Positions 25,589 to 34,091 of a DNA stretch of 64,000 nt are shown piece after piece. Numbering within the stretch: the stretch's first letter is position 1; the number at the start of each line of letters is the position of its first letter. A program made the translations under genes and the position numbers. The notes under the pieces were generated by a model, which had not been told where the DNA came from, did not search any database, and saw nothing but the letters and a program-made list of their open reading frames with translations. Source of the DNA: Sphingopyxis macrogoltabida (GTDB taxonomy: Bacteria; Pseudomonadota; Alphaproteobacteria; Sphingomonadales; Sphingomonadaceae); assembly GCF_001307295.1 (NCBI RefSeq), contig NZ_CP012700.1:3289001-3353000 (forward strand), read 5' to 3'.

Positions 25589-27175
25589 ATGCAAAAAATT
25601 TCGCTGTTAGCCGCTGCCGCCCTGCTCGCGATCGCTCCCGCAGCCCCGAGCGCGGCCATGCCGCCGCCGCTTCCCGACGTCGAGGGCAAGGATGCCGCGA
25701 TGCTGCAGGCGGAAATGGCGACCGGCTGGCTGTATGACGGGCTGGTCGGCGACGCCTATCTCGACCGGCTCGGTCGGCTCGACGATTATGGACCAAAACT
25801 GGACGCCGTCATCGCGACCTTTTCCTTCGCCGACGTCGGGGTCGAAACGAAGCGCCTTTACGAGGAACGCAAGGCCGGCAAGCTGCGCGGGCCGCTCCAC
25901 GGCATCCCGGTCCTGATCAAGGACAATATCGAGGTCGCCGGTCTTTCGACCACCGCCGGTTCGCTCGCGCTCAAGGACAATATGACGGGCCGCGATGCGT
26001 TCATCGTCACCCGGCTGCGCGATGCGGGAGCGGTCATCCTCGGGAAGACGAACCTCAGCGAATGGGCGAACATCCGTTCGGACAAATCGACGAGCGGCTG
26101 GAGCGCGGTCGGCGGGCTTACCAAAAATCCACACGCGCTCGATCGCAACGCGTGCGGCTCGTCGTCGGGCAGCGCCGCCGCCGTCGCCGCAAGCCTCGCG
26201 CCGCTCGCGATCGGCACCGAGACCGACGGCTCGATCACCTGCCCCGCCGCGGTCAACGGCGTCGTCGGCTTCAAACCAAGCGTCGGACTGGTCAGCCGCA
26301 GCTTCATCGTGCCGATCAGTCACAGTCAGGACACCGCCGGGCCGATCACCCTGACCGTGCGCGATGCCGCGGCGGTGATGAGTGCGATCGTCGGCAGCGA
26401 TCCCGCCGATCCGGCGACGGCCGGGGCCGACGCGCGCAAGGCGGATTATGTCGCGGCGCTGTCGCCCGGCGCGTTGAAGGGCAAGCGCGTCGGGGTGCTG
26501 CGCGACCGCGTCGGCGACCGGGCCGATATCACCGCGCTGTTCGACGCGGCGCTGGCGCAGATGACGGCGCTCGGTGCGACGGTCGTCGAGATCGGGGACA
26601 GCCGCAGCGGGCAGGAGAAGCTGGGCAAGGCCGAACTCGACGTCCTGATGACCGAGCTTAAGGCGGATCTGAATGCCTATCTTGCGGCTCTGCCGAACGC
26701 GAACGGCCCCAAAAGCCTCGCCGACGTCATCGCGTTCAACAAGGCGCATCCCGAAGAATTGCAATGGTTCGATCAGGCGCTGTTCGAGCTGGCCGAAACC
26801 AAAGGCGGCCTCGACGATCCCGCCTATCTCGAAGCGAAGGCAACCGCGCTGCGACTGGCGGGCGCCGAGGGCATCGACCGGCTGCTCAAGGCGCATGATG
26901 TCGACCTGCTGCTCGGGGTCACCAACGGCCCTGCGTGGGTCAGCGACCTCGAAAAGGGCGACGCCTATGACGGCCCGAGCGTCAGCCAGATGCCCGCCGT
27001 CGCCGGCTACCCCCACCTGACGGTGCCGATGGGACTGGTCGACGGGCTACCGATCGGATTGTCCTTCATCGGCGCCAAATGGAGCGATGCCGACATATTG
27101 GCGGCGGGCTATGCCTATGAACAGGCGAACCGGAAACGCACGCCACCGACCTATCGCGCCAGCTCGACGCCCTAG
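25589..27175 (+). CDS. Secreted amidase (amidase-signature family)
   Basis: This 528-residue protein has a signal peptide (residues 1-23, ending APSAAM) and a full amidase-signature domain. The catalytic Ser-cisSer-Lys triad is visible: Lys in PVLIKDNIEVAG and the serines in GSSSGSAAAVAAS, with GTETDGSITCPAA completing the signature. The likely location is the periplasm or outside. Such enzymes hydrolyse diverse amides. The signal peptide excludes a GatA role. The ATG at 25589 is chosen because it opens the signal peptide. It ends one base from the convergent DUF2721 gene. Confidence 0.9.
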   Translation: MQKISLLAAAALLAIAPAAPSAAMPPPLPDVEGKDAAMLQAEMATGWLYDGLVGDAYLDRLGRLDDYGPKLDAVIATFSFADVGVETKRLYEERKAGKLRGPLHGIPVLIKDNIEVAGLSTTAGSLALKDNMTGRDAFIVTRLRDAGAVILGKTNLSEWANIRSDKSTSGWSAVGGLTKNPHALDRNACGSSSGSAAAVAASLAPLAIGTETDGSITCPAAVNGVVGFKPSVGLVSRSFIVPISHSQDTAGPITLTVRDAAAVMSAIVGSDPADPATAGADARKADYVAALSPGALKGKRVGVLRDRVGDRADITALFDAALAQMTALGATVVEIGDSRSGQEKLGKAELDVLMTELKADLNAYLAALPNANGPKSLADVIAFNKAHPEELQWFDQALFELAETKGGLDDPAYLEAKATALRLAGAEGIDRLLKAHDVDLLLGVTNGPAWVSDLEKGDAYDGPSVSQMPAVAGYPHLTVPMGLVDGLPIGLSFIGAKWSDADILAAGYAYEQANRKRTPPTYRASSTP

Positions 27176-27176
27176 G

Positions 27177-27656
27177 CTATTTTCCGCCCCGCCGCCGCTG
27201 CCAGCCCAGTTCCTCGAGCTCGAGCAGTTCCATCGGCACATGGATGGTGCGGATCGCGAGCCGCACCTCGACGAGGAACAGGATCAGCGAAGTCAACAGA
27301 AGCAGCATCGCCACGGTGAACGCCCAAGCCGCGGCGCGGCCGAGGTTGAAGCCGGCAACCTCCTGCGCGAACAGCAGCGCGACGAGCAGGCAGACGACGA
27401 TCCCGCACGCGACTGCCGCGAGGATCGAGTTGTTGATGATCGCCATGCGCCGGTCGGCGGTGCGCAGTTCCGCCACAATGCGCTCATGTTCGGCGCCTTC
27501 GGTGTCGGGCCAGCGCTCGATCAACGTCCGCGAACGGTCGACGACGCGCGCCAGTCGGCCCGCAATGACGTTGAGCAGGCTGCCGGTCGCCACCAGCAGG
27601 AACACCGGCGTGACCGACAACTGGATCGTCTGCGCGATCGCGCTCGCCGAGGACAT
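27177..27656 (-). CDS. DUF2721 family membrane protein
   Basis: This 159-residue protein has three membrane segments at about residues 10-35, 75-100 and 108-132. The segment LLNVIAGRLARVVDRSRTL is diagnostic for DUF2721. No biochemical function is known for the family. It starts one base into the stop codon of the alaC-like gene (TAATG), so translation is coupled. Confidence 0.85.
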   Translation of the reverse strand: MSSASAIAQTIQLSVTPVFLLVATGSLLNVIAGRLARVVDRSRTLIERWPDTEGAEHERIVAELRTADRRMAIINNSILAAVACGIVVCLLVALLFAQEVAGFNLGRAAAWAFTVAMLLLLTSLILFLVEVRLAIRTIHVPMELLELEELGWQRRRGGK

Positions 27657-28876
27657 TACCCCCCGCCGCCCGCCGCAACCGATGGCGTGTTGACGCCGTG
27701 CATCGCGAGGAACTTGCGCACGTTGCGCGCCGCCTGGCGAATGCGCTGCTCATTCTCGACCATCGCGATGCGGACATAGCCTTCGCCATCCTCGCCATAG
27801 CCGACGCCAGGGGCAACCGCGACCTTGGCATGGGTCAGGAGCTGCTTCGAAAATTCGAGGCTGCCCATCTCCTTGAGCGCGGGGGGCAGCGGCGCCCAGG
27901 CGAACATCGACGCCTTGGGGCTCGGGATGTCCCAGCCGGCACGGCCGAAGCTTTCGACCATCACGTCGCGGCGCTTCTGGTAAAGTTCGCGGTTCTTCGC
28001 GACGATATCCTGCGGACCGTTGAGCGCGGCGCAGGCGGCGGCCTGGATCGGGGTGAAGGCGCCATAGTCGAGGTACGACTTCACGCGCGTCATCGCCGCG
28101 ATCAGCCGCTTGTTGCCGACCGCAAAGCCCATGCGCCAGCCCGCCATCGAATAGGTCTTCGACATCGAGGTGAACTCGACCGCGACATCTTTCGCACCCG
28201 GCACCTGCAGGATCGAAGGCGTCGGGTTGCCGTCGTAATAGAGCTCCGAATAGGCGAGGTCCGAAAGCACCCAGACCTTGTTCTCTTTCGCCCAGGCGAC
28301 GAGCCGTTCGTAAAAGGCGAGATCGACCGATTCCGCTGTCGGATTCGACGGATAGTTGACGACGAGGATCGACGGGCGCGGCACGGTGAACGCCATCGCG
28401 CGATCGAGCGCGCGCCAGTAATTCTCGTCCGGCGTCGTCGGCACGCTGCGGATCGTCGCCCCGGCGATGATGAAGCCGAAGGTGTGGATGGGATAGCTGG
28501 GGTTCGGCGCGAGCACGACGTCGCCCGGCCCGGTGATCGCGGTCGCGAGGCTCGCGAGCCCTTCCTTCGACCCCATCGTCACCACGACCTCGCTCTCGGG
28601 ATCGAGCTCGACGTTGAAACGGCGCGCGTAATAATTGGCCTGCGCACGGCGGAGGCCCGGAATGCCCTTCGACTGCGAATAGCCGTGCGCGTCGGGCTTC
28701 ATTGCGACTTCGCAGAGCTTCTCGATCACATGCGCGGGCGGCGGCAGGTCGGGGTTGCCCATCCCCAGGTCGATGATGTCCTCTCCCGCGGCGCGGGCGG
28801 CCGCACGCATCGCATTGACTTCGGCGATGACATAGGGCGGCAGGCGCTTGATGCGATAGAATTCATCGTCGGACAT
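27656..28876 (-). CDS. alaC: Alanine-forming PLP aminotransferase
   Basis: This 406-residue class I/II aminotransferase has AlaC/YfdZ features: RIKRLPPYVIAEVNAM and DIIDLGMGNPDLPPP at the N-terminus. NYPSNPTAE, DLAYSELYYDG and the PLP lysine in SMSKTYSMAGWRMGFAVGN follow. Relatives transfer amino groups between alanine/glutamate and pyruvate/2-oxoglutarate. A glycine-rich tail ends the protein. LL-diaminopimelate aminotransferase is a less likely alternative because this group is usually AlaC in proteobacteria. It diverges from phaC. Confidence 0.85.
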   Translation of the reverse strand: MSDDEFYRIKRLPPYVIAEVNAMRAAARAAGEDIIDLGMGNPDLPPPAHVIEKLCEVAMKPDAHGYSQSKGIPGLRRAQANYYARRFNVELDPESEVVVTMGSKEGLASLATAITGPGDVVLAPNPSYPIHTFGFIIAGATIRSVPTTPDENYWRALDRAMAFTVPRPSILVVNYPSNPTAESVDLAFYERLVAWAKENKVWVLSDLAYSELYYDGNPTPSILQVPGAKDVAVEFTSMSKTYSMAGWRMGFAVGNKRLIAAMTRVKSYLDYGAFTPIQAAACAALNGPQDIVAKNRELYQKRRDVMVESFGRAGWDIPSPKASMFAWAPLPPALKEMGSLEFSKQLLTHAKVAVAPGVGYGEDGEGYVRIAMVENEQRIRQAARNVRKFLAMHGVNTPSVAAGGGG

Positions 28877-28989
28877 GGGAAACTAGAACAACTCCTTTGC
28901 GTTTATGAACAGAAGCGTGAACGGCTTCTCGCCAGTCGCGGCAAGCCTTGTTATAGAGATTCTATCGGTACTGGCCAGCGGGAACGAGC

Positions 28990-30759
28990 ATGAACGAAGC
29001 AGACAAGGGTGATACGACCGAAGCTTCCAATCCCTTCCTGCCCTCGCCCGAAGACATACAGCATTGGGCCAGCGTGATGGGCCGCGCGCAGCAGATGATG
29101 CTCGAATATGCGCTGGGTCAGGCGAACCAGGGCAACAGCGCCGCCGCCACCCTGTTCGATCCGGCGAGCTGGCTGCAGAACCCGACGACGCAGGCGTGGG
29201 CCGAACAATCGGCGCAGATGTGGGAGCAGGGCGCGCGCTTCTGGACCTCGCTCGCCACCTTGCAGCCCTTCACCCCCGCCGCCGAAGCGTCGAAGGACAA
29301 AAGGTTCGCCGACCCCGACTGGACCGGGAACCCGGTCTTCGCGATGATCCGTCAGACCTATGGCATGCTGTCCGAGCAATTGCTCACGACGACGCGCCAG
29401 ATGCAGGGGCTCGACGAGGCGGCGCGCGCGAAGCTGGAGTTCGCGGCGAAGAATATGGCCGAGGCGCTGTCGCCGACCAACCTTGCGCTCACCAATCCCG
29501 AAGTGATCCGGCGCGCGGTCGAAACGCGCGGCGAGAGCCTGCTCAAGGGACTCAAACATATGCTGAGCGACCTGTCGCGCGGGCAGCTCAGCCATGTCGA
29601 CCCCGATGCGTTCGAGGTCGGGGTCAATATCGCGACGACCCCGGGCAAGGTGATCCACGAGACCCCGCTCTACCAGCTCATCCATTACGCCCCGACGACG
29701 AAGGAGGTCTTCGCGGTCCCGCTCGTCATCTTCCCGCCATGGATCAACCGCTTCTATATCCTCGACCTCAACCCGGCGAAAAGCTTCGTCGCCTGGGCGG
29801 TGGAACAGGGTCTTTCGGTGTTCATGGTGTCTTGGAAGTCGGCCGACGCGTCGATGAAGGACGTCATATGGGACGATTATGTCGCAGCACAGGTCGACGC
29901 GATCGACACCGTCCGCGCGCTGCTCGATGTCCCCGCGGTCCACACGATCGGCTATTGCGTTGCGGGCACGACGCTCGCCGCGACGCTCGCGATGCTGTCT
30001 GCGAAGGGCGAGGCGGACAAGGTCAAGTCGGTGACCTTCTTCACCGCACAGGTCGATTTCGAGCGCGCCGGCGAGCTCAAGATGTTTGTCGACGACAGCT
30101 ATCTGTCGCTGCTGCAACAGCTCTCGGCGCCGGGCTATCTCGACGGGCGTTACATGGCCGCGACCTTCAACAGCCTGCGCGGCCGCGACCTCATCTGGAA
30201 TTATGTCGTCAGCAATTATCTGCTCGGCAACGACTATCCGCCCTTCGATCTCCTCTACTGGAACGGCGACACGACCAACCTGCCCGCGACTTGGCACCGC
30301 CAGTATCTGGTCGATCTTTATCGCGACAACCGGCTGGTCGTTCCGAACAGCCTGTCGGTGTGCGGCACGCCGATCGACCTCCGCAAGATCGAGGTTCCTG
30401 CCTATATCCAGGCCGGACGCGACGACCATATCGCACCGCTGGCGAGCGTGTGGCGGCTGATGGACAATCTGTCGGGTCCGAAAACCTTCCTGCTCGCCGG
30501 ATCGGGGCATATCGCGGGCGTCGTCAACCCGCCCGCCGCCGGCAAATATCAATATTGGACCGGCGACAATGCGGCATCGTCGCTCGAAGCGTTCGAGGCC
30601 GGTGCGACCGAGACCAAGGGCAGCTGGTGGCCGCACTGGATCGGCTGGATCGCCGGGCAAGACGGCAAAAAAATCGCCGCAAAGGGCGCTCGCATCCCCG
30701 GAAAAGGCGCCAAAAAGGCGATCGAGGATGCCCCCGGACGCTATGTCAAACAGCGGTAA
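28990..30759 (+). CDS. phaC: Class I poly(3-hydroxyalkanoate) synthase
   Basis: This 589-residue enzyme polymerises hydroxyacyl-CoA into PHA granules. The lipase-like box GYCVAGTTLAATLA carries the catalytic cysteine. The aspartate lies in GRDDHIAPLASVW and the histidine in GSGHIAGVVNPP. N-terminal helices and FPPWINRFYILDLNP are typical of class I. The C-terminus is lysine-rich (KKIAAKGARIPGKGAKKA). No phaA or phaB is nearby. The phasin gene follows in the same direction with its own promoter region. The 113-base upstream gap has only a small ATAGA/TCTAT inverted repeat. Confidence 0.96.
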   Translation: MNEADKGDTTEASNPFLPSPEDIQHWASVMGRAQQMMLEYALGQANQGNSAAATLFDPASWLQNPTTQAWAEQSAQMWEQGARFWTSLATLQPFTPAAEASKDKRFADPDWTGNPVFAMIRQTYGMLSEQLLTTTRQMQGLDEAARAKLEFAAKNMAEALSPTNLALTNPEVIRRAVETRGESLLKGLKHMLSDLSRGQLSHVDPDAFEVGVNIATTPGKVIHETPLYQLIHYAPTTKEVFAVPLVIFPPWINRFYILDLNPAKSFVAWAVEQGLSVFMVSWKSADASMKDVIWDDYVAAQVDAIDTVRALLDVPAVHTIGYCVAGTTLAATLAMLSAKGEADKVKSVTFFTAQVDFERAGELKMFVDDSYLSLLQQLSAPGYLDGRYMAATFNSLRGRDLIWNYVVSNYLLGNDYPPFDLLYWNGDTTNLPATWHRQYLVDLYRDNRLVVPNSLSVCGTPIDLRKIEVPAYIQAGRDDHIAPLASVWRLMDNLSGPKTFLLAGSGHIAGVVNPPAAGKYQYWTGDNAASSLEAFEAGATETKGSWWPHWIGWIAGQDGKKIAAKGARIPGKGAKKAIEDAPGRYVKQR

Positions 30760-30801
30760 TATCAGCGAAATATAAGGTTCGGGCGATCGGGGCTACCGCC
30801 A

Positions 30802-30822
30802 TTTTTGTGCACTGCACAAAAA
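30802..30822. promoter_or_regulatory. 21-bp perfect palindrome, likely PhaR operator
   Basis: TTTTTGTGCA, a central C, then TGCACAAAAA form a perfect palindrome (10+1+10). It lies about 60 bases before the phasin start. PhaR repressors of alphaproteobacteria bind TGC/GCA-type repeats before phasin genes. A second TGCACTGCA core lies 46 bases downstream. Binding by PhaR is inferred; the phaR gene is not in the window. Confidence 0.7.
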
Positions 30823-30825
30823 CTC

Positions 30826-30863
30826 TTGAAATTCCCGATCCACTGCTATATTGTGCACTGCAA
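30826..30863 (+). promoter_or_regulatory. Phasin promoter with second operator core
   Basis: TTGAAA (30826-30831) can pair with TATTGT (30849-30854, 17-base spacer) or TATATT (30847-30852). The sequence TTGTGCACTGCAACA at 30851-30865 repeats the core of the upstream palindrome and overlaps the -10 region, so a bound repressor would block initiation. Confidence 0.5.
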
Positions 30864-30881
30864 CATAAAGGAGTTGTCCCG

Positions 30882-31622
30882 ATGGCTACCAAGTTGGATA
30901 GTGCCGAAAAGGCTTTCGAAGCCGCGACGCTGGATACCGCTGCCGCCCCCGTGGCTGCTCCTGCCGCTCCGGTCGTTGCTGCCCCGGCAGCCGAAAAGAT
31001 CGAAGCGCCCGTAAAGACCAAGACCGTCGCGGCGAAGGCCAAGCCGGTCCAAAAGAAAGCCGCAAAGCCGGCAGCAAAGAAGGCCGCTCCCAAGAAGGCG
31101 GCCGCAAAGACCATTGCCCCCACGACAAAGGCCGCGCCGAAGCCGGTCGCCGCCGCCACCAAAGGACTGAAGACCATGAACGACACCGTCAAGAAGTTCG
31201 CCGAAGATGCGAAGACCCGCGCCGAAGCGCTGACCGCCGACTTCAACGAAAAGGCGAAGGAAGCTTTCGCCAAGTCGAGCAAGCTCGCCGAAGAAGCCGT
31301 CGAATTCAACAAGGCGAACATCGAAGCGCTGGTTGAATCGGGCAAGATCGCTGCCAAGGGCATCGAAACGCTCGGCCAGGAAGGCGTGACCTTCGCCCGC
31401 AAGAGCTTCGAAGACACGACCGCCGCGCTGAAGGGCTACACCGCCGTCAAGTCGCCGACCGAATTCTTCAAGCTCTATGCCGAAAACAGCAAGAAGGCGT
31501 TCGACGCCGCCGTTGCGCAGACCTCGAAGACCAGCGAACTCGTCGTCAAGCTGACGAACGACAGCTTTGCGCCGATCTCGAACCGCGTTTCGGTCATCAG
31601 CTCGAAGATGAAGGCAGCCTAA
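30882..31622 (+). CDS. phaP: Phasin with histone H1-like N-terminal segment
   Basis: This 246-residue protein has a variable alanine/proline start (1-35). A lysine/alanine/proline-rich stretch with KKAAKPAAKKAAPKKAA lies at about 38-92. A phasin domain follows at about 100-246, with amphipathic helices such as FNEKAKEAFAKSSKLAEEAVE and SPTEFFKLYAENSKKAFDAAV. Phasins coat PHA granules. The basic segment is like the DNA-binding tail of Pseudomonas PhaF but sits at the opposite end. AAGGAG lies eleven bases before the ATG. A terminator follows. Confidence 0.88.
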   Translation: MATKLDSAEKAFEAATLDTAAAPVAAPAAPVVAAPAAEKIEAPVKTKTVAAKAKPVQKKAAKPAAKKAAPKKAAAKTIAPTTKAAPKPVAAATKGLKTMNDTVKKFAEDAKTRAEALTADFNEKAKEAFAKSSKLAEEAVEFNKANIEALVESGKIAAKGIETLGQEGVTFARKSFEDTTAALKGYTAVKSPTEFFKLYAENSKKAFDAAVAQTSKTSELVVKLTNDSFAPISNRVSVISSKMKAA

Positions 31623-31689
31623 GGGCCTTCATTTTCCACCGCCGGCGCGGGCACTCTCCCCTCCTCCCCGCCCGCGCAGGCAAACCAGG

Positions 31690-31732
31690 ACCGCTCGCAG
31701 CCTTTACGGATGCGGGCGGTTCCTGCTTTTTT
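31690..31732 (+). terminator. Rho-independent terminator after phasin
   Basis: ACCGCTCGCA and TGCGGGCGGT form a 10-bp stem with one G-T type mismatch and an 11-base loop, followed by TCCTGCTTTTTT. It lies about 70 bases after the phasin stop. Confidence 0.8.
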
Positions 31733-31811
31733 CGGGCCGGTTTCGCGGCGAAACGGCGATTAACCACCCCGCCCTCTTGCGAATCCGCTTCGGCGTGCGA
31801 TATTCTGGACC

Positions 31812-32177
31812 ATGATGTTTCCCGCTCCGATCCCCCATCCGGCCCGTGCGATGGCCGACAAGGACGATGGCTCGCCCGGCACCCCGGGTGTCGGCATCGC
31901 GACGCGTACCCGCGCGAAGGCGAAAAAGCCTTCGATGTATAAGGTGCTGCTGCTCAACGACGATTACACGCCGATGGAATTCGTCGTGATGGTGCTCCAG
32001 CGTTTCTTCAACATGGACATCGAACAGGCGACGCAGGTGATGCTCCACGTCCACCAGCAGGGCGTCGGCGTCTGCGGCGTGTTCAGCTACGAAGTTGCAG
32101 AGACCAAGGTCAATCAGGTGATGGACGCCGCGCGGCAGAACCAGCACCCGCTCCAGTGCACGCTCGAAAAGGCCTGA
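31812..32177 (+). CDS. clpS: ATP-dependent Clp protease adaptor
   Basis: ClpS delivers N-end-rule substrates to ClpAP. The 121-residue protein has a variable N-terminal arm and the conserved core [20 protein letters not shown] (the NDDYTPMEF degron pocket). [21 protein letters not shown] follows. An ATG at 31851 would give a shorter arm closer to E. coli ClpS; neither has a clear Shine-Dalgarno. The stop touches the stop of the convergent HxlR gene. clpA is not adjacent. Confidence 0.95.
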   Translation: MMFPAPIPHPARAMADKDDGSPGTPGVGIATRTRAKAKKPSMYKVLLLNDDYTPMEFVVMVLQRFFNMDIEQATQVMLHVHQQGVGVCGVFSYEVAETKVNQVMDAARQNQHPLQCTLEKA

Positions 32178-32669
32178 TCAGCCCGCTTTCGCCGCCTGTT
32201 CGGCCCTGAGCGCCGCCGACGGCTCGCCTTTCAGATCGCCGTAACGCAAAGGCTCGCCGCAGCCGGGGCAGACGGTCGACGTGCCGACATCGGCGCCGCA
32301 AGCGCGATGAAAATAGCGCATGGCCGGGCCCGATCCGGTCTCTCCCTCCGCATAGGCCCAGCGTTCGGCCCAATTGCGCATCGCATAGAGGATATCGAAC
32401 ATGTCCTTGCCCTTGGCGGTCAGCCGATATTCGTAACGCGGCGGGCGATCCTGATAGGCGTGACGCTCTGCCACCCCTTCCCCCACCAGCAGCTTGAGCC
32501 GCGCCGAGACGAGTTGCGGGCCGAGACCGGTGTTCGCCGCGATGGCCTCGAACCGCCGCTTGCCGAAAAACAGATCGCGCAGGATCAGCAGCACCGCGCG
32601 GTCGCCGAGCAGTTCGGCCGACCGCCCGACGGGGCAGAACGTATCCGACAGATCGGCGCGTTTGGGCAT
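32178..32669 (-). CDS. HxlR-family winged-helix regulator
   Basis: This 163-residue protein has an HxlR domain at about residues 8-100, starting with CPVGRSAELLGDRAVLLILR and continuing LFFGKRRFEAIAANTGLGPQLVSARL. A C-terminal extension of about 55 residues bears CGADVGTSTVCPGCGEPLRYG. Its three cysteines (CG...CPGC) could bind zinc or sense oxidants. The start is ATG 32669. It diverges from the SDR/isomerase pair and probably controls it. Confidence 0.88.
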   Translation of the reverse strand: MPKRADLSDTFCPVGRSAELLGDRAVLLILRDLFFGKRRFEAIAANTGLGPQLVSARLKLLVGEGVAERHAYQDRPPRYEYRLTAKGKDMFDILYAMRNWAERWAYAEGETGSGPAMRYFHRACGADVGTSTVCPGCGEPLRYGDLKGEPSAALRAEQAAKAG

Positions 32670-32748
32670 GGCGTCACTCAACGATGCAAATTTGCTCTTG
32701 TCACTATGTTTATCATAGTTACGATCGGGGGCAAGAGGAGAGTCGCTT

Positions 32749-33480
32749 ATGTCCACCCCCGCAGCCGTGATCATCGGAGCCGGCGACGCAACCGGCGGCG
32801 CCATCGCGCGCGCCTTCGCAGCCGAAGGCCTCACCGCGTGCGTCAACCGGCGCGAACGGAATGCCGACGCGCTCGAAACGCTGGCGCAGTCGATCCGCGA
32901 CGACGGCCGCAAGGCACGCGCCTTCCCCGCCGATGCCCGCGACGAAGAGGCGATGATCGCGCTGTTCGATCGGGTCGAGGCCGAGGTCGGCCCGGTCGAG
33001 GTCGCGGTGTTCAACATCGGCGCCAACGTGAACTTCCCGATCGGCGAGACCACCGTCCGCGTTTATACCAAGGTCTGGGAAATGGCCTGCCTCGGCGGTT
33101 TCCTCATGGGCCGCGAAGCCGCGAAGCGCATGGCGCCGCGCGGCCGCGGTACGATCCTTTTCACCGGCGCGACGGCGTCCTTGCGCGGCGGCGCCGGCTT
33201 TGCCGCCTTCTCGGGCGCCAAGGGCGCCTTGCGCATGCTTGCCCAGTCGATGGCGCGCGAGCTGGGTCCGCATGGCGTGCACGTGGCGCACACGATCATC
33301 GACGGCGCGATCGACACCGAATTCATCAAGGGCCGCCATCCCGACTTCGACAAGGCCAAGGCGCAGGATCTGATCCTCAATCCCGACGCCATCGCCGCCA
33401 ATTATGTGATGCTCCACAAGCAGCCAAAAAGCGCCTGGACGCACGAACTCGACCTCCGCCCCTGGGGAGAAAAATGGTGA
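32749..33480 (+). CDS. Atypical short-chain dehydrogenase (Tyr to Phe)
   Basis: This 243-residue SDR has a nucleotide loop GAGDATGGAIA at residues 10-20 and the central strand FNIGAN. The catalytic serine is in TGATAS (144). Where classical SDRs have YxxxK, this protein has F154-SGA-K158. The hydroxyl needed for standard proton transfer is therefore missing, so the chemistry may differ or be lost. A related group of divergent SDRs with the same change exists. GAGGAG lies upstream of the ATG. It overlaps the isomerase gene by seven bases and diverges from the HxlR regulator. Confidence 0.85.
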   Translation: MSTPAAVIIGAGDATGGAIARAFAAEGLTACVNRRERNADALETLAQSIRDDGRKARAFPADARDEEAMIALFDRVEAEVGPVEVAVFNIGANVNFPIGETTVRVYTKVWEMACLGGFLMGREAAKRMAPRGRGTILFTGATASLRGGAGFAAFSGAKGALRMLAQSMARELGPHGVHVAHTIIDGAIDTEFIKGRHPDFDKAKAQDLILNPDAIAANYVMLHKQPKSAWTHELDLRPWGEKW

Positions 33481-34088
33481 CCGAAAGCCCGAAAAAGACA
33501 CTCGAACTCATCTTCGATTTCGGCAGCCCGAACGCCTATCTGACGCTGCGGGTGCTGCCCGAACTGCTCGACCGCACCGGTGCCGATCTGGTGATCACCC
33601 CGTGCCTGCTCGGCGGGATCTTCAAGGCCACGGGCAACAAGGCGCCGATGATCCAATATGCCGAGGCTCCGGCCAAGCTCGCCTATGAGCATCTCGAGAT
33701 GCGGCGCTTCATCGAAAAACACGGCCTGACCAAATTCCGCCTCAACCCGCATTTTCCGGTGAACACGCTGCTGATCATGCGCGGCGGGATCGTCGCGGCG
33801 GACGAAGGCGTGCTCGACGACTATGTCGATGCGGTGAACCGCGCGATGTGGGAAGAAGGGCTGAAAATGGACGACCCGCAAGTCGCCGCGACCTTCCTCT
33901 CGGAAAACGGCTTCGACGGCCCGGCGCTGCTGGCACGGACGCAGGAGCCGGAGATCAAGGCGAAGCTCGTCGCCAATACCGAAATAGCGGTCGCGCGTGG
34001 CGTCTTCGGTATCCCGACCTTCTTCGTCGGTGACGAGATGTTCTTCGGCAAGGACCGGCTGGCGCAGGTCGAAGCGGCGCTCGGCTGA
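33474..34088 (+). CDS. 2-hydroxychromene-2-carboxylate isomerase-like (DsbA-fold) protein
   Basis: This 204-residue protein matches the HCCA isomerase/kappa-GST group of the DsbA superfamily. FDFGSPNAYLTLRVLPEL holds the serine that replaces the thioredoxin cysteine. LGGIFKATGN and GVFGIPTFFVGDEMFFGKDRL are conserved at the glutathione and C-terminal sites. Known members isomerise a naphthalene-pathway intermediate with glutathione, but no aromatic pathway is adjacent. The ATG at 33474 has GGGGAGA upstream and overlaps the SDR stop, so the pair is coupled. Confidence 0.87.
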   Translation: MVTESPKKTLELIFDFGSPNAYLTLRVLPELLDRTGADLVITPCLLGGIFKATGNKAPMIQYAEAPAKLAYEHLEMRRFIEKHGLTKFRLNPHFPVNTLLIMRGGIVAADEGVLDDYVDAVNRAMWEEGLKMDDPQVAATFLSENGFDGPALLARTQEPEIKAKLVANTEIAVARGVFGIPTFFVGDEMFFGKDRLAQVEAALG

Positions 34089-34091
34089 TAT

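Noticed and set aside
28953..28965. ATAGA/TCTAT inverted repeat as phaC operator
   Set aside because: It is only five bases per arm, unlike the phasin palindrome, and may be chance.
29064..31622. 852-codon frame ending in the phasin
   Set aside because: The first part is an alternate frame of phaC; the phasin has its own ATG at 30882, ribosome-binding site and operator.
33474..34088. Aromatic (naphthalene) catabolic cluster
   Set aside because: Only the HCCA isomerase-like fold is present; no ring dioxygenase, aldolase or salicylaldehyde dehydrogenase lies nearby.
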